Source of the DNA: JAFAXD01 sp963833605
GTDB taxonomy: Bacteria; Pseudomonadota; Alphaproteobacteria; Rhizobiales; Xanthobacteraceae
Length of the DNA: 64,000 nt
Direction: 5' to 3'
NCBI GenBank assembly: GCA_963833605.1
Contig: CAWHYZ010000002.1
Location: forward strand, 248,001 to 312,000
Shown in pieces: positions 36,107 to 44,190 of this stretch. Numbering within the stretch: the first letter of the stretch is position 1; every line of letters starts with the position of its first letter. The notes under the pieces were generated by a model that did no database searches, was not told the origin of the DNA, and worked only from the letters and a program-made list of their open reading frames with translations. The translations under genes were made by a program, and so were the position numbers.

Positions 36107-36349
36107 ATGAAAGCCCGTGTCACCGTTACGCTGAAATCCGGCATTCTCGATCCGCAGGGCAAGGCGATCGAGGGTGCGCTCAAGTCGCTCGGCATTGCCG
36201 GCGTATCAAGCGTGCGCCAGGGCAAGGTGTTTGACATCGAGATTGCGGGTGGTGACAAGGCCGCTGCCCAGGCGGCGCTCAAACAGGCAGCAGAAAAGCT
36301 CCTGGCCAATACCGTGATCGAGAATTACCGGGTCGAGGTGCTGCCGTGA
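36107..36349 (+). CDS. purS: Phosphoribosylformylglycinamidine synthase subunit PurS
   Basis: An 80-residue protein, MKARVTVTLKSGILDPQGKA through IENYRVEVLP, typical of PurS. It bridges PurL and PurQ in the FGAM synthase complex. The purL of this window is the short type, which needs PurS and PurQ. Its stop overlaps the next gene by 4 bp (GTGA at 36346). Confidence 0.95.
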   Translation: MKARVTVTLKSGILDPQGKAIEGALKSLGIAGVSSVRQGKVFDIEIAGGDKAAAQAALKQAAEKLLANTVIENYRVEVLP

Positions 36350-36894
36350 GGGCGCTGCCCGCAGCAACACTTCTCCTCGCGCTCGGCGCGATGCTGACGC
36401 TCCCGTGCGCGCGCGATAGTCCCGCCGCGGCGCTTAATTCGGAGCTGCCGGGCACCTTTACGGAAGCGCCCTGGCCGTTCCTGCTCGACCAGTGGGGCAC
36501 CGGCCGCGCCTTCCGCTGCGAGTCGTGCGGCCTCGCGCTCTACGTGCGCGCCAAGGTCGGGTTCTGCAACTGCACGACCGGTGTTGTCGACGACGCGGAG
36601 ATCGATCGCGTCGCCGACTTCGATCTGTTTCCAGGACAGATCGCCCCGCTCGCACCCGGATGGCCGGTGAGCGTCGCCTGGATGAAGGGGCGCGCGCGTG
36701 CATTCCAAGTCGATGGACCTCGACGGTCGCGACGCTATCTTCTGACCATCGCGCTCTCCAACAAATGCGACGGGGTCATTGCGACACTGGTGTCGAGCGA
36801 GCCGATTTCGCGTGATGCAGAACAAGCTGCTTTGGAGCAGCTTGCGAGTGGTACGGTGCTGGGCTGGGTCGAAACATCGACGGGCCTGCAATGA
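36346..36894 (+). CDS. Predicted exported protein of unknown function inside purS-purQ
   Basis: 182 residues from a GTG start overlapping the purS stop. The N terminus (RALPAATLLLALGAMLTLPC) looks like a signal peptide, possibly a lipoprotein. The mature part has four Cys within residues 58-75 (FRCESCGLAL and FCNC), which could bind a metal or form disulfides. I recognise no family. Overlaps of 4 bp with purS on one side and the next unknown gene on the other show that it is translated as part of the purine operon, which is odd for an exported protein. Confidence 0.75.
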   Translation: MRALPAATLLLALGAMLTLPCARDSPAAALNSELPGTFTEAPWPFLLDQWGTGRAFRCESCGLALYVRAKVGFCNCTTGVVDDAEIDRVADFDLFPGQIAPLAPGWPVSVAWMKGRARAFQVDGPRRSRRYLLTIALSNKCDGVIATLVSSEPISRDAEQAALEQLASGTVLGWVETSTGLQ

Positions 36895-37523
36895 GGTTCG
36901 CTGGTCTAATCGCCCTCATGGCCGGCGCGCTCGGAACGACCGCGCCATCCAGCACATCGGCGCAGGACCCCCCGCGTTGCCAGGTCGTGGGGGTCAAGGA
37001 TGCTGGGCTGCTTTTGATATGCGGGGATCGATTGAACGGCTTCGTGCTGACCCTCGATGATGTCCGCCGGCAGGTTGCCAACGAGCCGCAAGGTCGCTTC
37101 GTATTCCGCTGTGTGCTGGCGCCGATGTGCGCCGACGAACCGAGCGTCGGCGGTTTTTTCATTGACCCTTCGATTTGGCGTGACGGTGCCAAGGACGAGC
37201 CCGCCATGCTCGAGATCCTGCAACGTCACGGGCTGGTACCGGCGGCCGCGGCAGGGGCCGATCCGCGACTTCCGCCGCCGGCAGCGTGCGCGGTGTTCGA
37301 CGTGACGGTGGGTGATTTGCCTGGCCGGGCGGTCTGTTTCGACGTGGCCGATGGAAGCGCAGTCCTCATCATTGCGGGGGACGAGCGGGTCGCCCTTGTG
37401 CTGAGCATCTTCCAGCGCAGTCGAACGCCGGGAGCGATACGCGAGAAGGCGCAAGACATAATCCCCCAGTTCAAGATGAAGCGTCCGACCGGCGACGTTG
37501 CTCTGCTGAGGTGGATGCGGTGA
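36891..37523 (+). CDS. Second predicted exported protein inside purS-purQ
   Basis: 210 residues, with a signal peptide (MRFAGLIALMAGALGTTAPS...SAQ) followed by a mature domain containing six Cys, some in CQVVGV, LLLICGDRLNG and FRCVLAPMCADEP. No family recognised. It overlaps the preceding unknown gene (ATGA at 36891) and purQ (GTGA at 37520), so four genes purS-x-y-purQ are translationally chained. Possible role: periplasmic partner of the preceding protein. Confidence 0.75.
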   Translation: MRFAGLIALMAGALGTTAPSSTSAQDPPRCQVVGVKDAGLLLICGDRLNGFVLTLDDVRRQVANEPQGRFVFRCVLAPMCADEPSVGGFFIDPSIWRDGAKDEPAMLEILQRHGLVPAAAAGADPRLPPPAACAVFDVTVGDLPGRAVCFDVADGSAVLIIAGDERVALVLSIFQRSRTPGAIREKAQDIIPQFKMKRPTGDVALLRWMR

Positions 37524-38221
37524 AAAGCGCCGTGCTCGTGTTCCCTGGGATCAACCGCGAACGCGATATGGCGCGCGCGCTGCGACTGATCTCCGGGCGC
37601 GAGCCTGTCATGGTCTGGCACGCCGACAAGGCACTCCCGGCAGGCACCGATCTAGTGGTAATCCCAGGCGGCTTTTCGTATGGCGACTACCTGCGCTGCG
37701 GCGCCATTGCGGCGCGCGCGCCGATCATGGACGCCGTGCGCGCCTACGCGGCCGGAGGCGGGCTTGTGCTGGGCGTCTGTAACGGATTTCAAATTCTATG
37801 TGAGGCCGGCCTGCTGCCGGGCGTGCTGATGCGCAATGCGGCGCTCAAGTTCATCTCGCGGGATGTCTATCTGCGGGTCGAGCGGTCCGACACGCCATTC
37901 ACCCGCGGCTACAACGCCGGCCAGGTGATCAAGGTGCCGGTCGCCCACGGCGAGGGCAATTATGTCGCCGACGCAGAAACCATCGCGCGCATCGAGGGTG
38001 AGGGGCGCGTGCTCTATCGCTACGTTGCTCCCAACGGGAGCCGCGACCCATCCTGGAACCTCAATGGGGCAATCAACGCGATAGCGGGCATTCTCAACGA
38101 TCGTGGCAACGTGCTCGGTATGATGCCGCACCCCGAAAACCACGTTGAGGCTTCCATGGGCTGCACGGACGGCCGCGGTCTGTTTGCCGGCCTCGTGGAG
38201 GCGCTCGATCGCGCCGCGTGA
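37520..38221 (+). CDS. purQ: Phosphoribosylformylglycinamidine synthase subunit PurQ
   Basis: The 233-residue glutamine amidotransferase starts KSAVLVFPGINRERDM (GTG at 37520, overlapping the previous stop). The nucleophile Cys87 is in GVCNGFQ, and the His/Glu of the triad are in MMPHPENHVE. It supplies ammonia to PurL. A GTG at 37511 would add three residues; the overlapping GTG fits the conserved N terminus better. Confidence 0.94.
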   Translation: MKSAVLVFPGINRERDMARALRLISGREPVMVWHADKALPAGTDLVVIPGGFSYGDYLRCGAIAARAPIMDAVRAYAAGGGLVLGVCNGFQILCEAGLLPGVLMRNAALKFISRDVYLRVERSDTPFTRGYNAGQVIKVPVAHGEGNYVADAETIARIEGEGRVLYRYVAPNGSRDPSWNLNGAINAIAGILNDRGNVLGMMPHPENHVEASMGCTDGRGLFAGLVEALDRAA

Positions 38222-38270
38222 CTGGGGTCTGCTCGACAGGGACCCGCGAAGCACGCTATAGTTGCATCCA

Positions 38271-38342
38271 ATGTCTTCCGACGTTCGTGATTGATCGCAT
38301 CACCCTCACGAACTTCGCAAGCAAAGGGGCACTAATTAGTGC
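38271..38342. repeat. Dispersed inverted-repeat element, copy B
   Basis: Related over about 65 bp to the element at 58515-58592: both share TTCGT, ATCGCA, CACGAACTTCG, AAGCA and a GGGG..CACTA end in the same order. In this copy the arms GTTCGTGA/TCACGAAC (38283-38290 and 38306-38313) are perfect. A separate 14-bp palindrome, GCACTAATTAGTGC, closes it (38329-38342). Confidence 0.75.
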
Positions 38343-38352
38343 GGTGGAGAAG

Positions 38353-38390
38353 AAGTTCCTTTCAGCGTTGCTGCCATCATCAAGGAACTT
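38353..38390. promoter_or_regulatory. Inverted repeat upstream of the lipoprotein gene
   Basis: AAGTTCCTT (38353-38361) and its exact complement AAGGAACTT (38382-38390) flank a 20-nt loop, ending 17 bp before the start codon at 38408. An mRNA hairpin or operator is possible; I can name no regulator. Confidence 0.5.
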
Positions 38391-38407
38391 CACACGGCGG
38401 CACCAAT

Positions 38408-39088
38408 ATGGGGGATCCGGTGGGGCGCTTCGCAATTATTCTGGTGGCAAGCCTGACGCTTGCAGCATGTGCCGGCAACCTGGCCAACCTGCCGCCGTCT
38501 CCGGAGCATCCGGGCACGCGCGTCACCATCAAGAGTCCCAATGCCGAGAAATGGGCGATGGCACAGACGGCCGCCCAAGCGCGGGCCAACGGCTATCAGG
38601 TGTGGGCCTGCAAGCCACTCGCGTGTTCGGCGGAGCGTTCGGTCGTTGCCGGTCAATTCGGCAAGAGCCCGACCCGCCATCCCGACAAGGCGGCCCTCGT
38701 GCGGGCGGCGAAGTTGCTGTCCGTCCAGACCAAGGCTCAGGACCTGGTCATGGATGCGGCTTCGGAGGGTGACGAGAGGATCACGCCGTTGGCGAACGGA
38801 GTCGCCGAGTTTCGCGGTTATCCGGCGATCACGGCGGAATCGAAGAAAACCTATCGCGGCAAAACCGATTACGTCTATCGCAGCGATATATTCGTCGGGC
38901 TCACGATGGTGAGGCTCATATCCGTGTCTTCGGTAAGGTCGGACACCAAGCGTCATCTCGACGAGTTCGTCGACGCGATGGAGATCATCGACGTCGAGCC
39001 GCCGGCCCCTGGTACCCAGGCGACCTCCAATCCGGCTGCACTCTCCGGCAACGACCAGGGCAACGCGGGGAACCAGACGCCGCAGTAG
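38408..39088 (+). CDS. Predicted lipoprotein of unknown function
   Basis: A 226-residue protein with a lipoprotein signal (FAIILVASLTLAAC, lipobox LAAC at about residues 18-21). The mature domain has a WACKPLACSAERSVVAG Cys pair, then YRSDIFVGLTMVRLISVSS, and a low-complexity Pro/Asn-rich C terminus. Similar proteins accompany rhizobial purL (I cannot give a family name). It sits between purQ and purL but has about 190 bp of its own upstream sequence, rich in inverted repeats. Confidence 0.72.
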   Translation: MGDPVGRFAIILVASLTLAACAGNLANLPPSPEHPGTRVTIKSPNAEKWAMAQTAAQARANGYQVWACKPLACSAERSVVAGQFGKSPTRHPDKAALVRAAKLLSVQTKAQDLVMDAASEGDERITPLANGVAEFRGYPAITAESKKTYRGKTDYVYRSDIFVGLTMVRLISVSSVRSDTKRHLDEFVDAMEIIDVEPPAPGTQATSNPAALSGNDQGNAGNQTPQ

Positions 39089-39141
39089 GTCGGCCGCAAG
39101 CCGTTGCCATCATCGAGCGCATGCTCTACCGGGTCGTTCGC

Positions 39142-41361
39142 ATGACCCGCAACGAACCTCCCATTACGCCCGCGCTTGTAGCCGAACACGGACTCACTCC
39201 CGATGAGTACGAGCGCATCCTCAAGCTGATCGGGCGCGCGCCCAGTTTCACGGAACTCGGCATCTTCTCCGCCATGTGGAACGAGCACTGCTCGTACAAG
39301 TCGTCCAAAGTTCATCTACGCACGCTCCCGACCGACGCACCCTGGGTCATCCAAGGGCCAGGTGAAAACGCCGGCGTGATCGATATCGGCGACGGCCTCG
39401 CGGTGATCTTCAAGATGGAGAGCCACAATCATCCGAGCTACATCGAACCCTATCAGGGTGCCGCCACCGGCGTCGGCGGCATCTTGCGCGACGTGTTCAC
39501 CATGGGGGCGCGGCCAGTCGCTTGCCTTGATGCCTTGTCGTTCGGCGATCCCGCGCATCCGCGCACGCGGCACCTCGTGTCCGGTGTCGTTGCCGGCATC
39601 GGCGGTTACGGCAACTCGTTCGGTGTGCCGACGGTGGGTGGCCAGCTGCGTTTCCACCCCCGCTACGACGGCAATTGTCTGGTCAATGCGATGGCCGTCG
39701 GGATCGCCGATACGGACAAGATTTTCTACGCGAAGGCCACCGGCGTCGGCATGCCGGTCGTCTATCTTGGATCCAAGACCGGGCGCGACGGCATCCATGG
39801 CGCCAGCATGGCGTCGGCCGAATTCGACGACGATTCCGACGCCAAGCGGCCGACCGTGCAGGTCGGCGACCCGTTCTCGGAGAAGCTGCTGCTGGAAGCG
39901 TGTCTGGAGATCATGGCCGAGGATTGTGTCATCGCCATCCAGGACATGGGCGCCGCAGGTCTCACCTGCTCGGCGGTCGAGATGGGAGCCAAGGGTGATC
40001 TCGGGATCGAGCTCGACCTCGACACCGTCCCGTGCCGCGAACAGGGCATGAGCGCGTACGAGATGATGCTGTCCGAAAGCCAAGAGCGCATGCTCATGGT
40101 GTTGCGGCCCGAGAAGGAAGCGCAAGCCGAAGCCATTTTTCGCAAATGGGGCCTCGACTTTGCGGTCATCGGCCGCACCACGCCGACGAAGCGCTTTGTG
40201 GTGCGCCACGGCGGCGACATCATGGTCGACCTGCCGATCAAGGAGCTTGGCGACGAAGCGCCGGTGTACGAGCGTCCGTTTGTGGAGACGCCCAAGCGTC
40301 CCGTAATCGCTGCCGGTGCAGTGCGTGCGCCAATGTCGATTGCAGATGCGCTGGAGAAACTCGTCGGATCTCCCGACCTCTGCGCGAAGCGCTGGGCGTG
40401 GGAACAGTATGACCACGTCATCCTCGGAAACACCGTGCAGCGTCCGGGCGGCGACGCGGCGGTCGTGCGGCTGTTGGATGGGCCAAAAGCGCTTGCCCTC
40501 ACCGCCGACGTGACCCCGCGTTACTGCGAGGCAGATCCGTTCGAGGGCGGCAAGCAAGCGGTGGCGGAAGCTTGGCGCAACATTACGGCGGTCGGCGGAC
40601 GCCCGCTTGCCGTCACCGATAACCTCAACTTCGGCAATCCCGAGCGGCCGGAGATCATGGGCCAATTGGTCGGCTGCATCCGCGGCATCGGGGCGGCGTG
40701 TCGCGCCCTCGATTTCCCGATCGTGTCGGGCAATGTCTCGCTCTACAACGAAACCAACGGGCGTGCGATTCTGCCGACGCCGACGATCGGCGCGGTCGGC
40801 CTGCTCGATGACTTCACCCGGTCGGCGACGCTCGCCTTCAAGGCCACCGGAGAAGCGATCCTGCTGATCGGCGAAGCCGAAGGCTGGCTCGGTCAGTCGA
40901 TCTATCTGCGCGACATCTGCGGACGCGAGGAAGGTGCACCGCCGCCGGTTGACCTGGCGGCCGAGCGCCGCAACGGCGATTTCATGCGCATTCTCATCCA
41001 CGAGAACATTGCAACAGCCGCTCATGACGTGTCGGATGGCGGCCTGCTGGTGGCACTTGCCGAAATGGCAATCGCGTCTGGCATCGGCGCGGCGCTCGTG
41101 AACGCGCCGGAAGACATTCCGGCGCACGCATTCTGGTTCGGCGAGGATCAGGCACGTTACGTGGCGACCGTGCATGCCGGAGCTGTCGACGCGATCGTCG
41201 CGCGTGCAGCCCTTGCCGGCGTACCGGTCGCGTGGATTGGTTCAACCGGTGGCGAGACATTGGTGATCGCGGGTCAGCGGCCCATTTTGGTGGAAGCCTT
41301 GAGCGAGCGGTTCGAGCGCTGGTTGCCGGCCTACATGGCGGGCACCTTGTCAGATCCATGA
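39142..41361 (+). CDS. purL: Phosphoribosylformylglycinamidine synthase subunit PurL (short form)
   Basis: A 739-residue FGAM synthase large subunit: FSAMWNEHCSYKSSK, MESHNHPSYIEPYQGAATGVGG, DMGAAGLTCSAVEMG, then DNLNFGNPERPEIMG and HDVSDGGLLVALAEMA. It is the short (bacterial small PurL) type that works with PurS and PurQ, both upstream. Start at the Met before TRNEP; an in-frame ATG 21 bp upstream is possible. Confidence 0.96.
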   Translation: MTRNEPPITPALVAEHGLTPDEYERILKLIGRAPSFTELGIFSAMWNEHCSYKSSKVHLRTLPTDAPWVIQGPGENAGVIDIGDGLAVIFKMESHNHPSYIEPYQGAATGVGGILRDVFTMGARPVACLDALSFGDPAHPRTRHLVSGVVAGIGGYGNSFGVPTVGGQLRFHPRYDGNCLVNAMAVGIADTDKIFYAKATGVGMPVVYLGSKTGRDGIHGASMASAEFDDDSDAKRPTVQVGDPFSEKLLLEACLEIMAEDCVIAIQDMGAAGLTCSAVEMGAKGDLGIELDLDTVPCREQGMSAYEMMLSESQERMLMVLRPEKEAQAEAIFRKWGLDFAVIGRTTPTKRFVVRHGGDIMVDLPIKELGDEAPVYERPFVETPKRPVIAAGAVRAPMSIADALEKLVGSPDLCAKRWAWEQYDHVILGNTVQRPGGDAAVVRLLDGPKALALTADVTPRYCEADPFEGGKQAVAEAWRNITAVGGRPLAVTDNLNFGNPERPEIMGQLVGCIRGIGAACRALDFPIVSGNVSLYNETNGRAILPTPTIGAVGLLDDFTRSATLAFKATGEAILLIGEAEGWLGQSIYLRDICGREEGAPPPVDLAAERRNGDFMRILIHENIATAAHDVSDGGLLVALAEMAIASGIGAALVNAPEDIPAHAFWFGEDQARYVATVHAGAVDAIVARAALAGVPVAWIGSTGGETLVIAGQRPILVEALSERFERWLPAYMAGTLSDP

Positions 41362-41490
41362 ACCTGACGCGCCTTGCGAGGGCGCAATCGTCAATGCGTC
41401 GCGGGGGCTATGCCGACGCCGCTTCCGCCAGCGCGATCACCAAGGCAAGCGTCGGAGTTCGCGACGTTCGGCCTGGAGTAGGTCGCAGTT

Positions 41491-42261
41491 TTAGCGTGCC
41501 ATTGCGCGCGCCTGCGCCAAGGCGCCCTGGCAGCGCGGCGTCAGTGCCGACGTGTTTGCCACCAGGCATTTGATGCGGGCGCGACCCGGCGGCAGCGGGC
41601 ATCTGGTGAGAATGTCGAGCCGACAGCGCCGATGAATGGCTAACAACGCAAGCAGCGGCAACTCGGGCATCGGAGGCGGCGCGATCGTCGCGGCTGGAGG
41701 TGCAGCGACGCCGGCGGGTGGCCGCGCGGCGGCGCCGCCAACCGCGGCGACGGCTCGCCGGCACGCTGACGAGAGTCGCGCCGCGTTGACCTGCAGGCAC
41801 GCCAGCGCCTCGGGGCCGCCGGGCTGGACACTAGTGCAATTGGCGATGAAGTCGGACCGACATGCATTGCGGATCGCCGCCTGCTGCTGGGAACTCGGCG
41901 GGCGGGGCAGGGCCGGGGAAGCGACAGCGGGCGCTGGCGGTGACGGCGCTGGCTGCGGCGTAGCAGCCACTCCGGGAGGTGCAGCGGGAGCCGCAGGTAC
42001 GGCTGGCGCTCCCGCGGCGTTGACCGCGGCTTGGCAATTGGCAGACAGGTTCGCGACATTGCGCTGCAGACACGCAAGTGCGTCGGCTCCACCGGGCTCC
42101 ACGCCCGAACAATTCGCCATGAAATCCGAGACGCAGGCGCTTCGAATCGCCGATATCTGCTGGGGCGTCGGCTCCGACCCGGCCGGGGTCGCAAATGTGA
42201 GGCAGAACAGCAGAGCTAAACAGCGTGTGACGCGATGCTCGCCGATGTCAGGTCCAGTCAT
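41491..42261 (-). CDS. Secreted protein with three GLG1-type cysteine-rich repeats
   Basis: A 256-residue protein with a signal peptide (residues 12-29). It carries three repeats with four Cys each: 43/51/64/76, 134/142/155/167 and 213/221/232/244. The spacing is 8-13-12 in the first two and 8-11-12 in the third. Each reads like IRSACVSDFMANC ... ALACLQRN ... LSANC, the pattern of the 'cysteine rich repeat' of eukaryotic Golgi protein GLG1. Ala/Pro-rich linkers join them. Probably periplasmic and disulfide-bonded; function unknown. It is convergent with purL. Confidence 0.85.
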   Translation of the reverse strand: MTGPDIGEHRVTRCLALLFCLTFATPAGSEPTPQQISAIRSACVSDFMANCSGVEPGGADALACLQRNVANLSANCQAAVNAAGAPAVPAAPAAPPGVAATPQPAPSPPAPAVASPALPRPPSSQQQAAIRNACRSDFIANCTSVQPGGPEALACLQVNAARLSSACRRAVAAVGGAAARPPAGVAAPPAATIAPPPMPELPLLALLAIHRRCRLDILTRCPLPPGRARIKCLVANTSALTPRCQGALAQARAMAR

Positions 42262-42447
42262 TTTGGGATTCTCCCACCAGCCGGGGCAGCGTGCCCGGGG
42301 CGGCAGGCGGCGTCAATATATTGAAATTGCTGGGCTCTGCTGACCAAACACGGCGATGGCAACTGATCATATTGCCGCTTTCTGTTTCGATCGCGCGGTG
42401 CGTTTCACACCTTGCGGCCTGCTCGATACGACATCGCAATCGACACT

Positions 42448-42545
42448 AAAGCGCATCCCGATCGCAAAGAATCGGGATGCGCTCTAGAATCTTTTTTGCG
42501 CATGTCCTCATCGGAAAACCGGCATCCACTTTCCGGGACACGCGC
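42448..42545. repeat. GCGCATCC-type dispersed repeat, copy 2
   Basis: Second copy of the element at 26639-26728. It starts with arms AGCGCATCCCGAT and ATCGGGATGCGCT around an 8-nt loop. It then has the same tail (TCTAGAATCTT, GCGCATGTCC, ATCGGAAAACCGGCATCC, CCGGGACACGCGC), with one or two small indels. It lies between the Cys-repeat gene and bolA; the rest of that 355-bp gap holds nothing else I can name. Confidence 0.88.
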
Positions 42546-42616
42546 CAGCAAACGGACGACTCTCGTCTGATATTTGCCACAACAAGCGTGTTCGATGATC
42601 CGCACGGAGGCGCGCT

Positions 42617-42853
42617 ATGGCGATGGATGCCGGCGAAATCAAGCGCTTGATCGAAGCGCAAATTCCTGATGCCCAGGTAACGATTCAAGATCTGGCGGGT
42701 GACGGCGACCATTATGCCGCCACGGTGATTGCCGAGTCCTTTCGCGGCAAGTCGCGCGTGCAGCAGCATCAGATCGTCTATGAGGCGCTCAAGGCTGAGA
42801 TGGGTGGCAAACTGCACGCGCTCGCGCTGCAGACCGGGACGCCACCAGCCTAG
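42617..42853 (+). CDS. bolA: BolA/IbaG-family protein
   Basis: A 78-residue protein of the BolA type: IKRLIEAQIPDAQVTIQDL, then DHYAATVIAESFRGKSRVQQHQIVYEAL and ALALQT. It has the conserved His in HYAATV and in QQHQIVYEAL used with a monothiol glutaredoxin to bind a [2Fe-2S] cluster. A GGAGG precedes the ATG. Its usual partner, grxD, is 6.6 kb downstream; the intervening block is the transporter operon. Confidence 0.93.
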   Translation: MAMDAGEIKRLIEAQIPDAQVTIQDLAGDGDHYAATVIAESFRGKSRVQQHQIVYEALKAEMGGKLHALALQTGTPPA

Positions 42854-42884
42854 TGTGCTGAAATTGCATACAAGCTGACAGCTA

Positions 42885-42903
42885 TTGCCTATTGTTTAGG
42901 CAA
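42885..42903. promoter_or_regulatory. NtrC-like enhancer palindrome (TGC-N11-GCA)
   Basis: TTGCCTA and its exact complement TAGGCAA flank 5 nt: a perfect 19-bp inverted repeat containing TGC-N11-GCA, the spacing of NtrC enhancer sites. It lies about 110-125 bp upstream of the start predicted from the sigma54 promoter at 42986-43001. The bases inside the arms differ from the classic TGCACC. The role is inferred. Confidence 0.62.
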
Positions 42904-42985
42904 CCACCTGCCGGGGACCCGGCGGCACCCGAAAAACTCGAAATGATTCAATGCGATTGGCGGATGCCCTGAGGCCCGTTGGTCT

Positions 42986-43001
42986 TGGCATGGCGTTTGC
43001 G
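42986..43001 (+). promoter_or_regulatory. Sigma54 (RpoN) -24/-12 promoter of the transporter operon
   Basis: TGGCATG, four bases, then TTGCG: the invariant GG and GC are 10 nt apart as in the TGGCACG-N4-TTGCW consensus. Only one base of the -24 box and the last base of the -12 box deviate. Transcription would start near 43011, 70 nt before the first gene of the operon. Strong match found by eye. Confidence 0.75.
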
Positions 43002-43080
43002 AAATCGGCGTCATCCAACGATTGACGACTCGTCCTGCCCGGGCGGGGGAAGAGCCGCGATCCCCAAAGAGGACCACCCC

Positions 43081-44190
43081 ATGATGTTCGACCAGGTTTC
43101 CCGCAGACACCTGCTGCAAGGTACGGCCGCAATGACACTGGCGACGGCGCTGCCACTGCGTGCGGCGTTCGCCAAAGAGACGACGATCGGCTTCATCTAT
43201 GTCGGTTCGCGCGACGACTACGGCTACAACCAGGCGCACGCTCAAGGCGCCGCGGCTCTGAAGAAGCTACCGGACATCAAGGTCGTTGAGGAAGAGAAGG
43301 TTCCCGAGACCGACGCTGTCGAGAAGACCATGGAGTCCATGATTAATCTCGACGGTGCCACCCTCCTGTTCCCAACCTCGTTCGGTTACTACAACCCACA
43401 CATGATCAAGGTCGCCAGCAAGTTTCCGAAGCTCCGCTTCGAGCACTGCGGTGGGCTGTGGAGCGAGAAGGATCCGAAGAACGCCGGGAGCTATTTCGGC
43501 TATATCGACGAAGCTCAGCACGTGAGCGGCATCGTTGCCGGACACATGACCAAATCCGGCAAGCTCGGGTTTGTCGCCGCCAAGCCTATCCCGCAGGTCC
43601 TGCGCAACATCAACGCATTCGCGATGGGGGCGAAGCTCGCCAACCCGAAGGCCACCCTGCAGGTCATTTTCACTGGCGACTGGTCGATGCCGGTGAAGGA
43701 GGCGGAAGCGACCAACAGTCTGATCGACCAGGGTGTCGACGTCATCACCTGTCACGTCGACGGCCCGAAGACCGTCGTTGAGAATGCCGCGCGTCGCGGC
43801 GCCATGGTCTGTGGCTATCATGTCAACCAGGCGACCCTCGCCCCCAAGGCCTATCTGACCGGCGCCGAGTGGAACTGGGAGGTGCTCTATCCGCGCTTCG
43901 TGAAGATGTTCACGTCCGGCGAGACCATTCCAAACTTCTATCGCGGCGGTCTCAAGGAAGGCCTGGTCAAGGTCTCGCCATATGGCGCGATGGTTTCGGA
44001 AGCTGCCCGCAAGCAGGCCGACGAGGTGAAAGCGAAACTCACGGACGGCAGCTACGTCATCTTCAAGGGCCCGCTCGTCGACAACAAGGGCAAGACCGTC
44101 ATCGCTTCCGGCGTCAACCGCGGTCAGACTGATCCGGAGCTCGAGAGGATGGATTATCTGATCGACGGGGTAGTCGGAGCGACTTCGTGA
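43081..44190 (+). CDS. BMP-family ABC transporter substrate-binding protein
   Basis: A 369-residue periplasmic binding protein of the BMP (PnrA/TmpC) family: GFIYVGSRDDYGYNQAHAQGA, FGYYNPHMIKVASKFPKLRFEHC, and GYIDEAQHVSGIVAGHMTKSG. The N terminus has RRHLLQ followed by a hydrophobic stretch, a probable Tat or Sec signal. Two ATGs at 43081 and 43084, with AGAGGA upstream. BMP proteins bind nucleosides and related amides; here the neighbour cysteine hydrolase suggests biuret or a ureide (inference). Confidence 0.92.
   Translation: MMFDQVSRRHLLQGTAAMTLATALPLRAAFAKETTIGFIYVGSRDDYGYNQAHAQGAAALKKLPDIKVVEEEKVPETDAVEKTMESMINLDGATLLFPTSFGYYNPHMIKVASKFPKLRFEHCGGLWSEKDPKNAGSYFGYIDEAQHVSGIVAGHMTKSGKLGFVAAKPIPQVLRNINAFAMGAKLANPKATLQVIFTGDWSMPVKEAEATNSLIDQGVDVITCHVDGPKTVVENAARRGAMVCGYHVNQATLAPKAYLTGAEWNWEVLYPRFVKMFTSGETIPNFYRGGLKEGLVKVSPYGAMVSEAARKQADEVKAKLTDGSYVIFKGPLVDNKGKTVIASGVNRGQTDPELERMDYLIDGVVGATS

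Noticed and set aside
39316..41175. Long open frame opposite purL
   Set aside because: Antisense shadow of purL; Arg/His-rich with no family features.
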